Source: Hibiscus mutabilis
Taxonomy: Eukaryota > Streptophyta > Magnoliopsida > Malvales > Malvaceae
Direction: 5' to 3'
Length of the DNA stretch: 64,000 nt
Assembly: GCA_019671005.1 (NCBI GenBank)
Contig: CM033745.1
Coordinates: 15,986,921-16,050,920, forward strand
Shown here piece after piece: positions 13,604-25,309 of the stretch. The position numbers were made by a program, and so were the translations under genes. The notes under the pieces were generated by a model. That model was not told the origin of the DNA, did not search any database, and saw only the letters and a program-made list of their open reading frames with translations. Each line of letters begins with the position of its first letter. Position 1 is the stretch's first letter.

Positions 13604-14912
13604 TGTCGGTGTTAAGAGATGGTGATGACTCTAGGCACTAACAAAGTCATGTTAGTCGAATATTCGAATACAATCAAACGAGATGTAGCGTTGATTCACT
13701 TGAAAACCGGATATCGGTATCTCTTTTAAGGTTAGGAGACTCGGGAAGTATGCTTCCTTTCTACATCCAGGCCTCAGATTATGAGGCTTCAATTTTATGC
13801 CAATTCTTTGAGTTTGAAAGTTATGGGACAATTTGAAAGTCAACAAAGATATCATTGATATCACTATGTAAAATATAAATATGTGTATTTAATTGAGCTT
13901 TGCATGGATGGGTTTAAATATGTCTTTGTTTGATTGATTGTTATAATTTACTGTTAGATACTTATAATTATGTCTAATTAATATTAGAACTTCATTTTTG
14001 TGCATTTTGGTGTAGAACTTTTCTCTTTAATCCCTCCCCGGCGTTATTTTCTAGTGTCGTTTCTCGGTTGGTAGTTGCCTCCTTTTCTCTCTTGTACTTT
14101 CGTGGCATTTCTCTTGCTTTAATCGGCACTTGCTGTAGGCCTCGTGGGGTTTGTTGTTGAAGGTTTTACAGCTATGGATACGTCGTTTCGATACCGGTTC
14201 CTTCCTCTGTTTTGGCGTGGAATGTAACTGTACATTAGGCATAGGAGGCTGGTAACCGGCATGGTTTTTGTATGGCTTCTCATTGTCTCTAGTGTTTGGG
14301 TACTCTTCGTGGTCACAGGTTTTTTAGGGGCCGGTAAGGCTTGGGTTCGATGTTGGCATGGCATTGTTTCATCATGTTGATTTTTTTTTCTGGCCTTTTC
14401 TGGGGCTCTTTCCAAATGAAAGTTTATCATGAGTATAGATAGGGCAAAATTTACCAAATCTTAGTTCTATTAGTAATCTTTTGAGTAGTCTTATTGGAAA
14501 GTAAAAAATAAATTAAATGATATTTTGATAATTTTATATTTAAAAATAAAAAAATTTAAAAGTTAATTATTTTTTTTGAACTTTTCTAGAGAGGGTTTAT
14601 AAGCAATGGAGAAGTGGTCCATATCCCCTACAGATGGGAAAAAGCAATTATACAGGGGCGACATGGCATTGGCATCTCAAATGCAAGGCATTAAGAATAT
14701 TAATACGCTGTGGAAATTTTCATTTCTAGCGTTTACTCAGGTGGTAATCACCTTCGAACTATTCGTCTCTTTTTATCATCTTTATATATGTCACAATAAT
14801 AAAAAAATAAATTTTAAATTTTAGATCTTAAATTTTAATTCTTAAACTCTAAAAACTAAATATTTTAATTCTAAATCCTAAATTTAGAATCTTAAAATTT
14901 AAACCTTACATT
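13604..14912. other. 3' UTR of the kinase, then intergenic DNA
   Basis: The first 250-300 bases are probably 3' UTR. The stretch 14000-14430 is less AT-rich than its surroundings and has an open frame on the minus strand (14119-14457) without any domain I recognise; it may be worn transposon coding DNA. From 14815 to 14905 there is a degenerate CTAAA/CTTAAA simple repeat. Confidence 0.45.
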
Positions 14913-15398
14913 TAGACCTGGCAAACTTGACCCAAAACCTGAAATTGACCCGAACACGATAAACCAAATTTGATCCGAAACCCGAAATGAACCGAACCAA
15001 ATTTTGGTTGAAACAAAAATAGACCCGAACTGATTTTCAACCGAACTTAATAGACCCGGACCGATTTTTAATCGAATCGAATGGACCCAAACCGAAATCA
15101 ACCCGAATCAAAGACAACCCAAAATAAAAAATATATATTAAAATAAATAAAGAAAGATGGGATGTAAACCGTCGTATAACTCACCAAAAAGTCAGGTTAT
15201 ATAGAGTCATATATAGGGTGGAAAAACCTAATTCGACCTGAAAACACGACTAAAATCAATCGATCTCCTATCAACCCGATATTGACCCAACCCAACCGAA
15301 AATTAACCGAACCGTTGCCTGAACCAACCGAACCGAACTTAAAACGAATGTAGTCAGCCTAAAATGACCCGAACCGGACGATCTGTTTGCCACCTCTA
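14913..15398. mobile_element. Probable hAT-like non-autonomous element, 486 bp
   Basis: Its ends are imperfect inverted repeats: TAGACCTGGCAAAC on the left and the complement of GTTTGCCACCTCTA on the right. Flanking 8-mers CTTACATT (14905-14912) and CCTACATC (15399-15406) match at 6 of 8, as expected for an old 8-bp hAT duplication. The body is a degenerate array of ACCCGAACC-like words. No transposase is present. Confidence 0.5.
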
Positions 15399-16966
15399 CC
15401 TACATCCTAGACCCCAACTTTAAATTCTAAATTCAATTTCATTCTCTAGAACTAAAAAGACTGTAAACCTCATACTTTAATCCTAAACTTTGAATCCTAA
15501 AAATTAAACTCTATATCTTAGAATCTAACCTTAAACTCTAAGTTTATTTTTGTAAGACGTAATAGGAGTGAAATGGGGTTTCTATTCATTACTTTCCTCC
15601 TCCGTCACTCTTTTTCCTTCTTGAACTACTCCACACATTCATACAACTCGTTTTTCCTTACTGATTACCTAATGACTTTTAAGTAACATTGACATTAGAA
15701 AAAGGGTTTGGCAATGCCGACAACTCTTGATCCTGCTTTGCTAAGCAATCGTACTAACCGAGACTCCAGATCATCTGATGATATCCCAAAGACGATGGCT
15801 CATCTTTTTCTTTTGACTTGCAAATTAGGCTCATCTTCCATTACCATATAGATTAGTTGTCCAAAATATTTGTTTAAGTTTGCTAATCACTTGATAAACT
15901 TAAACACGACTCTCCCTCCTTGGAAAAACAATTCCTGAAAACGACCTCTAGGGTTATAAAACATAAAGTTGAATGCATAAATAATATTCAAACGACCAGA
16001 CTTGTATGTTTTAATATTTGAGCAAGTAAATCAACTAGGAAACGTTTCTTCTTTATGAACAAGCATTGCACAATGATGACTCCTGCAATCTACAAATATA
16101 CGCACAGAAAAGAGAAATTATTAAATGGACTCACTCGTCACCTTATTCGTGGTTACAGTCAATAAAATTTATCTATTTTAAAGTGGCTTTCGAATAATTA
16201 CTCGAGGTGAAGATTTGCTTTAAAAAATAAGATAATTAAACTTTATTGGTTGAAACTACGAATGACGTAGTGAATGAATTCATCTAATAATTTTTTCACG
16301 GGAGAAGAGAGATTTCTCATTCACTAACTGATATGAAACTAAGGCATCAACAATTATGAACTGATTATCAATATATCATCAACCATTTCAGTAGGAAGAC
16401 AAGAGATTAATACTTTTACACAATCGTCAACATCATTCTCGTTATCATAAATTATCAAAGCACCGCCTTTTTATTTTGGTTTGAAAGTTGAAGCAATGCA
16501 CCACTTTACACCATCAAAGCATCATTATTAACCCACAACCTAATGATTATATTGGTTCATTTGAAATACAAGTTCATACGCACATTTATTATTTTTTTAG
16601 TTTTCTAATTCATTTACAAGAAATATGTTAGTCCGGTTTTAAACATCAGTAAACTACATTATTCGAATTCGGATAATTTAAGAGAAACATGTCATCTTTT
16701 ATCATTGAGTCTAAGACCACTCAATAGGTTTAAAATACATTTAATTATTTTTATTTAAAATGTTTGCATTACATAGTTGTTTGGTTTGTTGAAATTTATA
16801 TATTTATCAAGATCTATTAATTGGTTTAGTGGCTAAGGATATTCATATCGACCCATATTATATGAGTACCAATCTAGTATGGAATACCTCTTCATTTAAT
16901 CAAAATTTATATATTTATCTAAATCCGAGTAACATTAAAAACACATAATATATAAAGAAATCTTGA
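15399..16966. other. Intergenic DNA, no gene seen
   Basis: A degenerate CCTAAA-type simple repeat lies at 15405-15545. The 16815-16880 stretch (GGTTTAGTGGCTAAGGATA) resembles a tRNA-like A box, as in SINEs, but lacks a clear B box. The last bases are likely 3' UTR of the minus-strand gene that follows. Confidence 0.5.
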
Positions 16967-17977
16967 TCATCCACGTTTAAAGGACACAGTGGAAAACACA
17001 TGCATTCCAGGGTTGAACCCCAAGCATCCAAGAAGGCCCTGCTTGTACGGTAAAAATGTCTTCCTCCTCATCTCCTCCGACATGGCCCGGTTCGCCGTGT
17101 AATGCAACTCGTGAGCTGAAACCCGCCCTCTCCGTCTCGAACTCGACCCGACACTCTCCGTTGACCGGAAGCTTAAATTGTTAACATCCTCGGCGTCTTT
17201 CTTAGACAAAACATCATATCTTCTGAAAGAAGCATTATTACTCGTTGCTCTCCCTTCCGATGCACTCCTAAACAACAAGAGATCTTTCAACTTCCAATTC
17301 CTTTTACCTTTCGAGAACGAAAAGGCCGACAGGATTGAAGAAACGTAGGATTTGGGATTACTTGTCTCCTGCTCGAACGTGGTTTCGTTGGATACTCTAA
17401 AAGGAGACAATGATCTGCCTTTTTTGTGAACGTAGTTGTACTTGTTGGAGCTTGAAGATGATGATGAAGAACAAACGGAGGATCGATCCCTTCCTCGTGG
17501 CTTTGCTTCTGATTCTGTACGAGACTTCCCGATGGCTGTTCCGAATGGATCGGAGTCGTTGTTTCGAAAAGCTCTTGATTTTAGAGAAGAAACGGTGCCT
17601 GAGAACTCTGGAAACCCAGGCCGGGGTTTCAAGGGCCGAACCTCTCCACCATCGAAGAGCCCCTCAGCTGACAAAGAAGTTCTCTCTAACTGCCCACTAA
17701 AGTCGAACTCAAAATCTCCACCGCCACCATTGTTGGTCTCGTCTTCTTGGTCGAGTCTGCCATGGCAACCTTTTCTTTTAGGGACACCAGGCTTTTCCTC
17801 CCATTCAAAAGGAACCGCTGCAAAGGGAGAAGCACGAGTGGGACTGGTGGGGGCACTGAAGAAGAAACTACTGCCAAAGCGTTGAGGACTCGAAGGAGCA
17901 GTCATGTACGGAGACGAGCATGCACTGTGAAAGTTGAAGTCCACTGCCGCTGCAGGCATCGGCACCACCACTTCCAT
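16967..17977 (-). CDS. Plant-specific protein with PFEWEEKPG motif (DUF688-like), single exon
   Basis: Intronless reading frame of 336 residues with gene-like composition. The N-terminal third is Ser/Pro-rich (SSPYMTAPSSPQRFG, SAPTSPTRASPF) and carries VPFEWEEKPGVPKRKG at about 56-71. This short motif is shared by several plant-only protein families of unknown biochemical role, including those annotated DUF688. The middle is low complexity with a serine run near residues 170-178. The C-terminus has a basic patch (SSRRRGRVSAHELHYTANRA) and a hydrophobic end. No signal peptide, membrane segment or catalytic motif is visible. The first ATG gives a sensible start close behind a TATA-like site. 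A larger shadow frame on the other strand is not a gene. The coding call is firm; function is unknown. Confidence 0.85.
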   Translation of the reverse strand: MEVVVPMPAAAVDFNFHSACSSPYMTAPSSPQRFGSSFFFSAPTSPTRASPFAAVPFEWEEKPGVPKRKGCHGRLDQEDETNNGGGGDFEFDFSGQLERTSLSAEGLFDGGEVRPLKPRPGFPEFSGTVSSLKSRAFRNNDSDPFGTAIGKSRTESEAKPRGRDRSSVCSSSSSSSSNKYNYVHKKGRSLSPFRVSNETTFEQETSNPKSYVSSILSAFSFSKGKRNWKLKDLLLFRSASEGRATSNNASFRRYDVLSKKDAEDVNNLSFRSTESVGSSSRRRGRVSAHELHYTANRAMSEEMRRKTFLPYKQGLLGCLGFNPGMHVFSTVSFKRG

Positions 17978-18050
17978 GGCTTCTTCAAGGGAATAGAGAT
18001 TGGGGATTAAAAGCCAAGCTATAGGTAGAAAATGGAGGGTTTTATAAGGA
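17978..18050 (-). promoter_or_regulatory. Core promoter and short 5' UTR of the DUF688-like gene
   Basis: Read on the minus strand, CCTTATAAAACC (complement of about 18038-18049) is a good TATA box about 65 bases before the ATG, which would leave a leader of about 30-40 nt. Confidence 0.45.
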
Positions 18051-19554
18051 AGAAATTAGAGAGGAAAGTGAGAGGAAGAAGAGGGTGTAAAATTCTGGCA
18101 ACTTGTCTAATGGCAAGATTTGGTTACGGTTCAAGAGGGTCTATTACATGTGTGACATAAAATCATTATATTCTAGTCCAGGTGTTGAAAGTTTTGTTGG
18201 TTTTACTTGTAACCATTCATTTTTTTCCCTATGCTTATTTTTCTTTTTAAGCTTTGAATAAATGTAAGATGAATTAGGAATATTTTAAGTTCAAGATAGT
18301 GCAATCTTTGGGATGTTGATATTATTATTGTATTGTATAAAATTATACATATAACCGATCATGTAATATTCTTTTTTGTTGAAAATTTTAGTTAAAAGAT
18401 TAGAGAAAATTGATTTCAGATACTCTTGTAAGTGTTTTTAAAAGGAGAGGGAGAAGAGTTCTTTTACGTTGCTGTAACATTCATGTGGATGTTTAAATAT
18501 ATACTTATTTTTTAATTAAGGAGATTAAAAAGATTTGAGTAGTTTAGGAATTATATAGAAAAAAATACGAGAAAAAGTTTGATACACAGTTCGTATAAAC
18601 AAACGTTTACATGTATTTTTCAAATTTAGGGGTTATGAGTTTAGTTTAGGGTTAAAAGTTTAGGGGTTTAAGATGTAGGATTTAGAATTTAAGGTTAATG
18701 TTTAGAATTTAAGGTTTAGGGTATTAGGATTAGAAATTTAGTATTTGTGTTTTATAAGGTAAAAACGCATGCTTGTGTAAAATTAGTTTTACAGAGCCTG
18801 TGTATCAAAGTTTTACCAAATATTATGTGTATGTTAAATATATATAACTAGCTGGTTAGTTTAACGTGATGAAGCATTAAGTCCTTAAATTTTGACACGA
18901 GTAGAACAAAATGGGTTGAGAAATAAAAAAATTGTTTTATAATTAGTTTTGTAATATTCGATTCAAATTAACTCATTTATAAATAAGACACCGGTAATAT
19001 ATAAAACATTAAATTCATATAAAGCAGGCCAATAATTCAAAAAGTTGTTGATGCTGGGCAGTTTTGGCTTGGAATGAGAACATAATTTATTTTCTTCCCT
19101 TTGGGGTGAAAAACAGAAAAGAAAAGTTGAAGCACTCCGACAGGCAGTATATTTGCCTTTTCAAATACTTTGTGAATATAGGTCGGCTATTATACATTCT
19201 AATATGTTACTTATGACATACTTGAAGCAATTCATATATATTTCTTCGCCAAGCGATTTTATGTTTAATTTTTCCCACTATAATGTAGAGAATCTCGAGT
19301 TTAATGGTCTTAGTGAAAAAATAATGTTGTTTTTCTTACATAATATGTGTTTAAGCAGCATAGTCTGTATTGTTTGTACGTTTTTAAAATACTAGAAGTA
19401 AAAATATATAATACTATATAATCACACTAAAATATTCATAAAATATCGAGTTTAATAGTTTAGTTTATATTTGAGTTATTCTTATAATTCGATTAGTATA
19501 AATAGTTAATTATTTTGGTTAAAAGAAGTATAAATAATTAATTATAACTCTAAT
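18051..19554. other. Upstream and intergenic DNA, no gene seen
   Basis: A degenerate TTTAGGGTT-type simple repeat runs from about 18625 to 18755. The open frame at 19153-19395 has no recognisable domain and AT-rich codon content, so I do not call it a gene. Confidence 0.5.
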
Positions 19555-20344
19555 TAAGGATGTAAAAACAGGTAATCAGATGGGTTTCAGGTCGGGTCAA
19601 ATCAGATACATGTTATTTCAGGTGGATTTGATGTTTCGACTCAATTCGGGTCGGGTGCGGGTGCATTTCAGGTCGAGTTTATTTCAGGTCGGGTCAAAAC
19701 GGTTCGTGTCTGAATGAGTTAATTGATGGGTTAATTCGGACTCTGGTAGACTTTAGGTCGGGTTCATTTCAGGTCAGGTTCATTTCAAGTCGAGTTCATT
19801 TCAAGTCGGGTAATTTCAAGTTGGTTTCATTTTAGGTCGGGTTAATTTGGGTTTCAAATTCGTATTAAGTTTGAGTTCGACACAAATAGTCGATAGACTT
19901 TGGGTTGGGTCATTCGAGTGAATTATTTAACGCCTTTCACGAACACAGATCACAATAAAAATAAATATTAGGCATTAGAATGAACAAAAATATTATCAAA
20001 TGATTCATATTTAAAATGTTGGAGTAAAATACAAAAATTAGAAATTAATAAGGGTCAATTTTGGTAAAAAAATAAAATTTTAGGGACCAACATGAATAAA
20101 AATATCATCATATTAAAAACACTAGACTAAATTACAAAAAAATAAATAGGGGTCAATTTAGAATAAAATAAATTTAGGGACTATAATGAACAAAAATATT
20201 AAATTAAAATTAAAAACATTAGAGTAAATAAAAAATGAATAAGGGTCCATTTGAACTAAAAATAAAGTTTTATGGACTATAATAAATAAAAATATCATCA
20301 TATTAAAAACATTGGACTAGGTTAGAAAATTTTAAAATAAATAG

Positions 20345-20970
20345 TGGTGAATTCGAATCCCTAAACCCTAAACATCAACTCCTAAATCTTACAATGACTA
20401 ATAATTAAAGTGCAAACCGAATCTCAAAACTCCAACCAACCACTCAACTTGACACATTTACCCCTAAACCCCAAACCTCAACCATTAAATCTTACATTCA
20501 CTAATAATTAAAGTGCAAGCCTAATCCTTGAATCCCCTAATCCATAAACAAATCCTATAACCCCAAACACTTAACTTGGAACATATATTATACCCATAAA
20601 CCCCAAATCTCAGCCCCTAAATCTTACAATCATTACTAATTAGAGTACAAGCCTAATCCCTAAACTAATATCATAACCCCAAACACTCAACTTGACACAT
20701 TTACCATTGAACCCCAAACCTCAACACCTAAAACTTACAATCACTAATAATTAAAGTGCAAGCATAATCCCCTAATCCCTAAACTAATCTCATAACCCCA
20801 AACACTCAACTCGACACATTTACCCTGAAAACCTAAACTTGAACGCCTAAATCTTACAATCACTGATAATTAAAGTGCAAGCATAATCTTTTAATCCCTA
20901 AACTAACCCCATAACTGAAACACTCAACTTGACATAATTACCCTTAAACCTCAAACCTCAACCCCTAAAT
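20345..20970. repeat. Minisatellite, about 103-132 bp unit, 5 copies
   Basis: Each unit contains CTAAATCTTACAATCACTAA, then TAATTAAAGTGCAAGC, CCCTAAACTAA, CCCCAAACACTCAACTTGAC and ACATTTACCC. The AATTAAAG word recurs near 20402, 20505, 20637, 20748 and 20867. It includes CCTAAACCCTAAA words that resemble the plant telomere repeat but is not a telomere array. Confidence 0.75.
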
Positions 20971-22291
20971 CTTTTTTTTCGAGCCGAAATAAATTAGGCC
21001 TTCAAAAGCCCATCAAACGTTTGGAATCGTCATCGGTTGTTTTAGGTTGGGTACAACCAAAATAAGTTGGGCCTTTAAAAGGTTTAATTATTAAATAATT
21101 TTATGAAGGGGATCTAATTAAAAAAGAACCTAAACGTAAAGGTATAAGAAAACTAAACTAAAATTAGGACTAAAATGAATCAAACTAAAACTAAAGAATA
21201 AAAATAAAAGACCTAAGTATAAAACTCCTAAACTAGTAATGACCTAAAGTACAAATAACCCCTAAAAAATGGGCGGGATTTTTCCCTCCATTTGTTAACT
21301 TAATTGTTGTTCTTGTTTCAATTTCTTTTGAGTTTTGAAATTTAAATATCAAATATGGGATATTGAGATTGGACATTTGGACCGTTTGGTTCCTTGGGAA
21401 TTTGGATTTGGGTGGGCAGGCTGAATCCCTAAAAAATGGTTAGTTTTTTTTTTAACTTTGGACTAAATTACAAAAAATAAATAGGGGGTCAATTTGGACT
21501 AAAAAAATAAATTTTAGGATTAGAATAAATTGTAAAAAATATAAATAAATATGGAGCAATTTTGATTAAAAATTAAATTATAAGGACTAGAATAAACAAA
21601 AATATTATTCGACTAAATTACCAAAAATAGAAATATATGTGAGTCAATTTCGGCTAAAAACAAAGTTTTAGGAACTATAATGAATACAAATATCACCATA
21701 TTTTAAACATTGGACTATATTAGAAAATTTTGAAATAAATTGAGGCCAATTCGGTTAAAAATTAGGGAGTATAATATTTCTATTCATTTGCTTATGGTAT
21801 AAGTTAACTTTAGACTGAATTTAAGTTGTTTTATCCTATATCTATTGGATTGTTTGTTTTGGATGAATAATAATGGTCACTGTTTTATTCATTTTCAGGG
21901 ACTGAAATTTTTGTTAATATAAATTACTGACTTAATGTTGTTGCTGTTGCTGATAGTTGTTTGCTGCTAGTTGCTGGTTGTTGCTGATTGTTGGTTGACT
22001 TATAGTTCTTTTTTTCTTATCTAAGTAGTTTCCCTTGGTTTAATTATGTTGGTTTCTTAGCTGACAAGTTACCCATAATTTAACCATGATAATAGCATTT
22101 AGATCTTTTGAGAGCTCGATGAGGAAATTTCTGGTAGCAAAGTCGAGCTTTTAGCCTTGTAAAACTTTTCTATAAGATTTGAGAGCTTAAATTTTCACAC
22201 AACAAAACTTTAAATTGTAATCAATTCAGTATTATCTTGTTTCTTAATTTTAGTTTGTACATTTGTAAGTTTACTAAGTTGTAATACATTT

Positions 22292-22473
22292 TTAAGTTGT
22301 AATAAACTTTTGCTTTATTCATTTATAAGTTTACTTACATTTGGTTCTTATCAAATCAAGTAATCAACAAAGAGCTTTCAATCTTAAGTTGTAATAAACG
22401 GTTGTTTTATTCATTTATAAGTTTAATTACATTTGGTTCTTATCAAATCAAGTAATCAACAAAGAGTTTCCAA
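22292..22473. repeat. Direct tandem duplication, about 92-bp unit
   Basis: The two copies start TTAAGTTGTAATAAAC at 22292 and 22384 and run through CTTATCAAATCAAGTAATCA and ACAAAGAG. A few substitutions separate them. Confidence 0.8.
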
Positions 22474-22789
22474 TATTTCCCAATAAATTTTGGTCAAGTT
22501 TAGTTAATAAGAAAAAAAGATAAATTCATTCAAGTTATGGTGTACTTTACGCAAAAGATAATTAAAAGTAATTGTCTTTTATGTGTAAAAATAGAAGCAT
22601 AATATAACATGTCATTAAAAAAGAATTTAATTTAAGTATGTTAATTCTTATTAACTTGACAAATTATTTATATTAAATGAGTTACTTCGTACTCTTTCTA
22701 AGATTATTTAATTATTACTAAACATTGAATTATTTAACAAAAATTCAAACTTAGTAGTGTCAAATGAATATCAAAATCCAATCTTTTCT

Positions 22790-22828
22790 TTTATATATAT
22801 ATATATATATATTTATTTATTTATTTAA
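22790..22828. repeat. Compound microsatellite (TA)n (TTTA)n
   Basis: About ten TA units are followed by about four TTTA units, within the 19.6-23.3 kb repeat region. Confidence 0.9.
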
Positions 22829-23339
22829 TTGATTATATATGTATATATAACAAAAATATTTTTAACACTTTAAATTGATTTAAAAAATTAATAGTTTACA
22901 TTTACCAACACTTAATACTTTACATTTATCAACACTTTAAATTCATCAAATCATAGACTTCCTCAATTACATGTCAGGTAAATATCAAGCCAGATCAATA
23001 TCAGGCCAGGTTCAAAACAAGTCAGGTCATTTAACAGGTCGGGTTCAAAATAGGTTGAGTAAAATTAGATTTCGGTTCGATTCAGTCAGGTAATATCGGT
23101 TATCTGCCATGTCAGTCTCCGGTTCGGGTTCGTTTCAGTTGGGCGCAGGTCAGGTTTTGGGTCCATAATAACAGGTTCAATTCAGGTTTGGTTGTTCTCA
23201 GTCGGGTGCAGGTCGGGTTCGGGTCAACAGCAGTCGATTACAGATCAATTTTGGGTCACCGCATCTCGGGTCAAACCAGATTCTGACTCGCGCAAGTTTC
23301 AGTCGAATTTTTAAGTCGGGTCAACTTTTTATATCCCTA

Positions 23340-24754
23340 GCTGTAATGATGTCTTGTGCATAGTTTTTAATCAAGTCAGTGATCTCATAATCATCTATAT
23401 GATTGGATTGGGTTGGTTTTTTTACAACAGTTTGGGAACTCGTAAATGCTGATTTAATGGTCGGATTACACAATTAATTAGTACAATTTTATGATACACA
23501 ACCTAAAAAATTTATTTTTTATGAGTTTTTAGATCACTTGCTCTTGGGTTTAATGGGTGGGTGGGGCGATGACAGTTATACATTTTTATTCCGTCTTTAT
23601 AATATTTGTAAGAACAATTTTAGAAAAAAATTATTAATATTTTGAGAAATTTTTGTCCTCGTAATTTTCCGTGCATATCTCTATGGGTTACGGGAAATCC
23701 CATCCAAAAAGAAAATTAAAATGTATTACTTTAATAGCCAAAATAAAACTTAAAGATATTATGTTAAATTTTGATTATTATTAGATCTTTGTTATCTTCA
23801 AACTTATATTTTTCTCAAGATTTAACCACTATATACCTATGTATCTCAAGTTCACTAAAATTTTATTATTCTTATGTTAATGATTGGCTAAATAGAAATT
23901 AATTTGAAATAAAAGTAAAATTTTGAGTTTAGAGCAAAGGGAAAATGATGGTGGACAATATAACTCTAATAAATAACATCTTATTTTTTTAAAGAATTCA
24001 GATTATATTTTTTTTCCACTTATGTGAATTGATTTGAGCTCTAAATCTACAATGCTTTATATCTCAATCTTTTATATATTAAGTTTATTGAAATAAATTA
24101 TAAACAATAAGCTTTCAAGTAATTCATTCTTAATTCTTAAACAATAAGTTTTGAAATGATCAATTGGCTATGATAATAACCCATGTTCAATGTAAAACTG
24201 CTCTAAACAAATTGAATCTGTGATTTATTTTTTGTTTGAATTTTGAAAGAAGTTAAATTTGTATTTTGGTCAACCAAATATGATTCATGTACATTAAATT
24301 AATAGAATACAAGGCCTCAATTTAAATAAAATAAAGATAACAATCTCTTTCTGACCCTGTTAAGCAAAAAAATAGGATTCTTTTGTTTCGGGGATCCCTT
24401 CGAATATTTTTCGGGGCCCTTATAGAGATCTATACGGGTACGGTTCGATGATCTCTACGGTGTGGATATAGCAATCTTCGTCTCACCCCCATTTGAACTT
24501 CATTTTATCCTCCGCCCCCGTCTCCGTAGATAAAAAATTTTGATTATTTATTATCTCGTCGACTCGAATACTCACGATTTTCTGTTATTCTCCTAGTTTA
24601 AGACATTTGAATTTTAGAGTTAATGTTTCATACATTGTTTGTGGAATATTTTAATTCCACAAGCAATTTTTAATATTATCATATATCCTAAATCATAAAC
24701 TTTAAACTCTTAATGCCACATGTCATCCATTCAACTCTGCATATGAAGTTTATT
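23340..24754. other. Intergenic DNA, no gene seen
   Basis: AT-rich, without supported coding. Short G- or C-rich words around 23545-23570 and 24480-24530 stand out from the background but form no recognisable feature. Confidence 0.5.
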
Positions 24755-25222
24755 TAGGGATGTAAACGAACCAAACGTTCATCAAATCGTTTGTGAACTG
24801 TTCGGTGGAAAGTTTGTTTATTTATTAAAGGAACGAACATGAGCAAAATTTTATGTTTGTTTAATTAAATGAACGAACACAAACAAAGGCTCGTTCGTTC
24901 ATTTACGTCCGTGAACGTTCGGTAATTTGTTCATTTATGTTCGTTCAAATTTATTCACATATATTCATTTATATTTATTATTTTTCATAAAAAATATTAT
25001 ATTTTAAAAAAATTATTAACATATATTCGTGCGTTTAAATTTATCACATGTGTCTTTTTATGTTTGTTCGTTTATGTTCATTTACCTTCATTTATCATTT
25101 TAATGAACGAACATGAATAAGCTGCAGTCCTTAACAAACGAACATGAACAAAAAATTATGTTCGTTTAGTTGTTCGCGTTCATTCATCTATTCGATTAAA
25201 ATTAAACGAACAAACATGAATA
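24755..25222. mobile_element. Left part of a hAT-like element with GTTCGTTC subterminal repeats, truncated
   Basis: It begins TAGGGATGTAAACGAACC, a common terminal form of plant hAT-type non-autonomous elements, and is filled with GTTCGTTC/GAACGAAC words in both orientations. No matching right terminus (complement ending CATCCCTA) was found. The region stops abruptly where the copia LTR remnant begins. Pieces with the same words recur at about 36270-36410. Confidence 0.45.
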
Positions 25223-25273
25223 TATGCTCACTCGTCTCCGAATAAAAATCCCTTTCTCATCCAAGTCTTAACA
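25223..25273 (+). repeat. Residual end of the 5' LTR
   Basis: CTCACTCGTCTC and AAATCCCTTTCTCATC, ending TTAACA, match the last 50 bp of the 3' LTR (to 29826). The upstream remainder of the LTR is missing. Confidence 0.8.
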
Positions 25274-25285
25274 TGGTATCAGAAG
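25274..25285 (+). other. Primer binding site (initiator tRNA-Met type)
   Basis: TGGTATCAGAAG directly follows the LTR end and matches the usual plant copia primer site TGGTATCAGAGC closely. Confidence 0.85.
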
Positions 25286-25309
25286 GCTTTTCAAATTTTA
25301 GTTCCTCTA

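Larger units (their letters stand above)
19555..23339. mobile_element. Possible hAT-like non-autonomous element, about 3.8 kb
   Basis: The ends TAAGGATGTAAAAA (left) and the complement of TTTTTATATCCCTA (right) match at 12 of 14. Flanking 8-mers ACTCTAAT and GCTGTAAT match at 6 of 8. Both end regions (about 19575-19925 and 22975-23335) are arrays of degenerate GGTCGGGTT words, in the same orientation at both ends. The interior is non-coding: GGGTCAATTTGGACTAAAA-style repeats, a minisatellite at 20345-20970 and a tandem duplication at 22292-22473. It may instead be two separate insertions that share the GGTCGGGTT word. Confidence 0.35.

Noticed and set aside
14119..14457. Minus-strand protein-coding gene of 112 residues
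   Set aside because: No domain, no promoter and no splice support; the low-complexity composition suggests chance or worn repeat DNA.
17410..18010. Plus-strand frames opposite the DUF688-like gene
   Set aside because: They are antisense shadows; the minus-strand frame is longer, has a TATA box and a conserved motif.
20345..20970. Telomere or interstitial telomeric array
   Set aside because: CCCTAAA words occur but not in exact tandem; the real period is 103-132 bp with unrelated sequence between.
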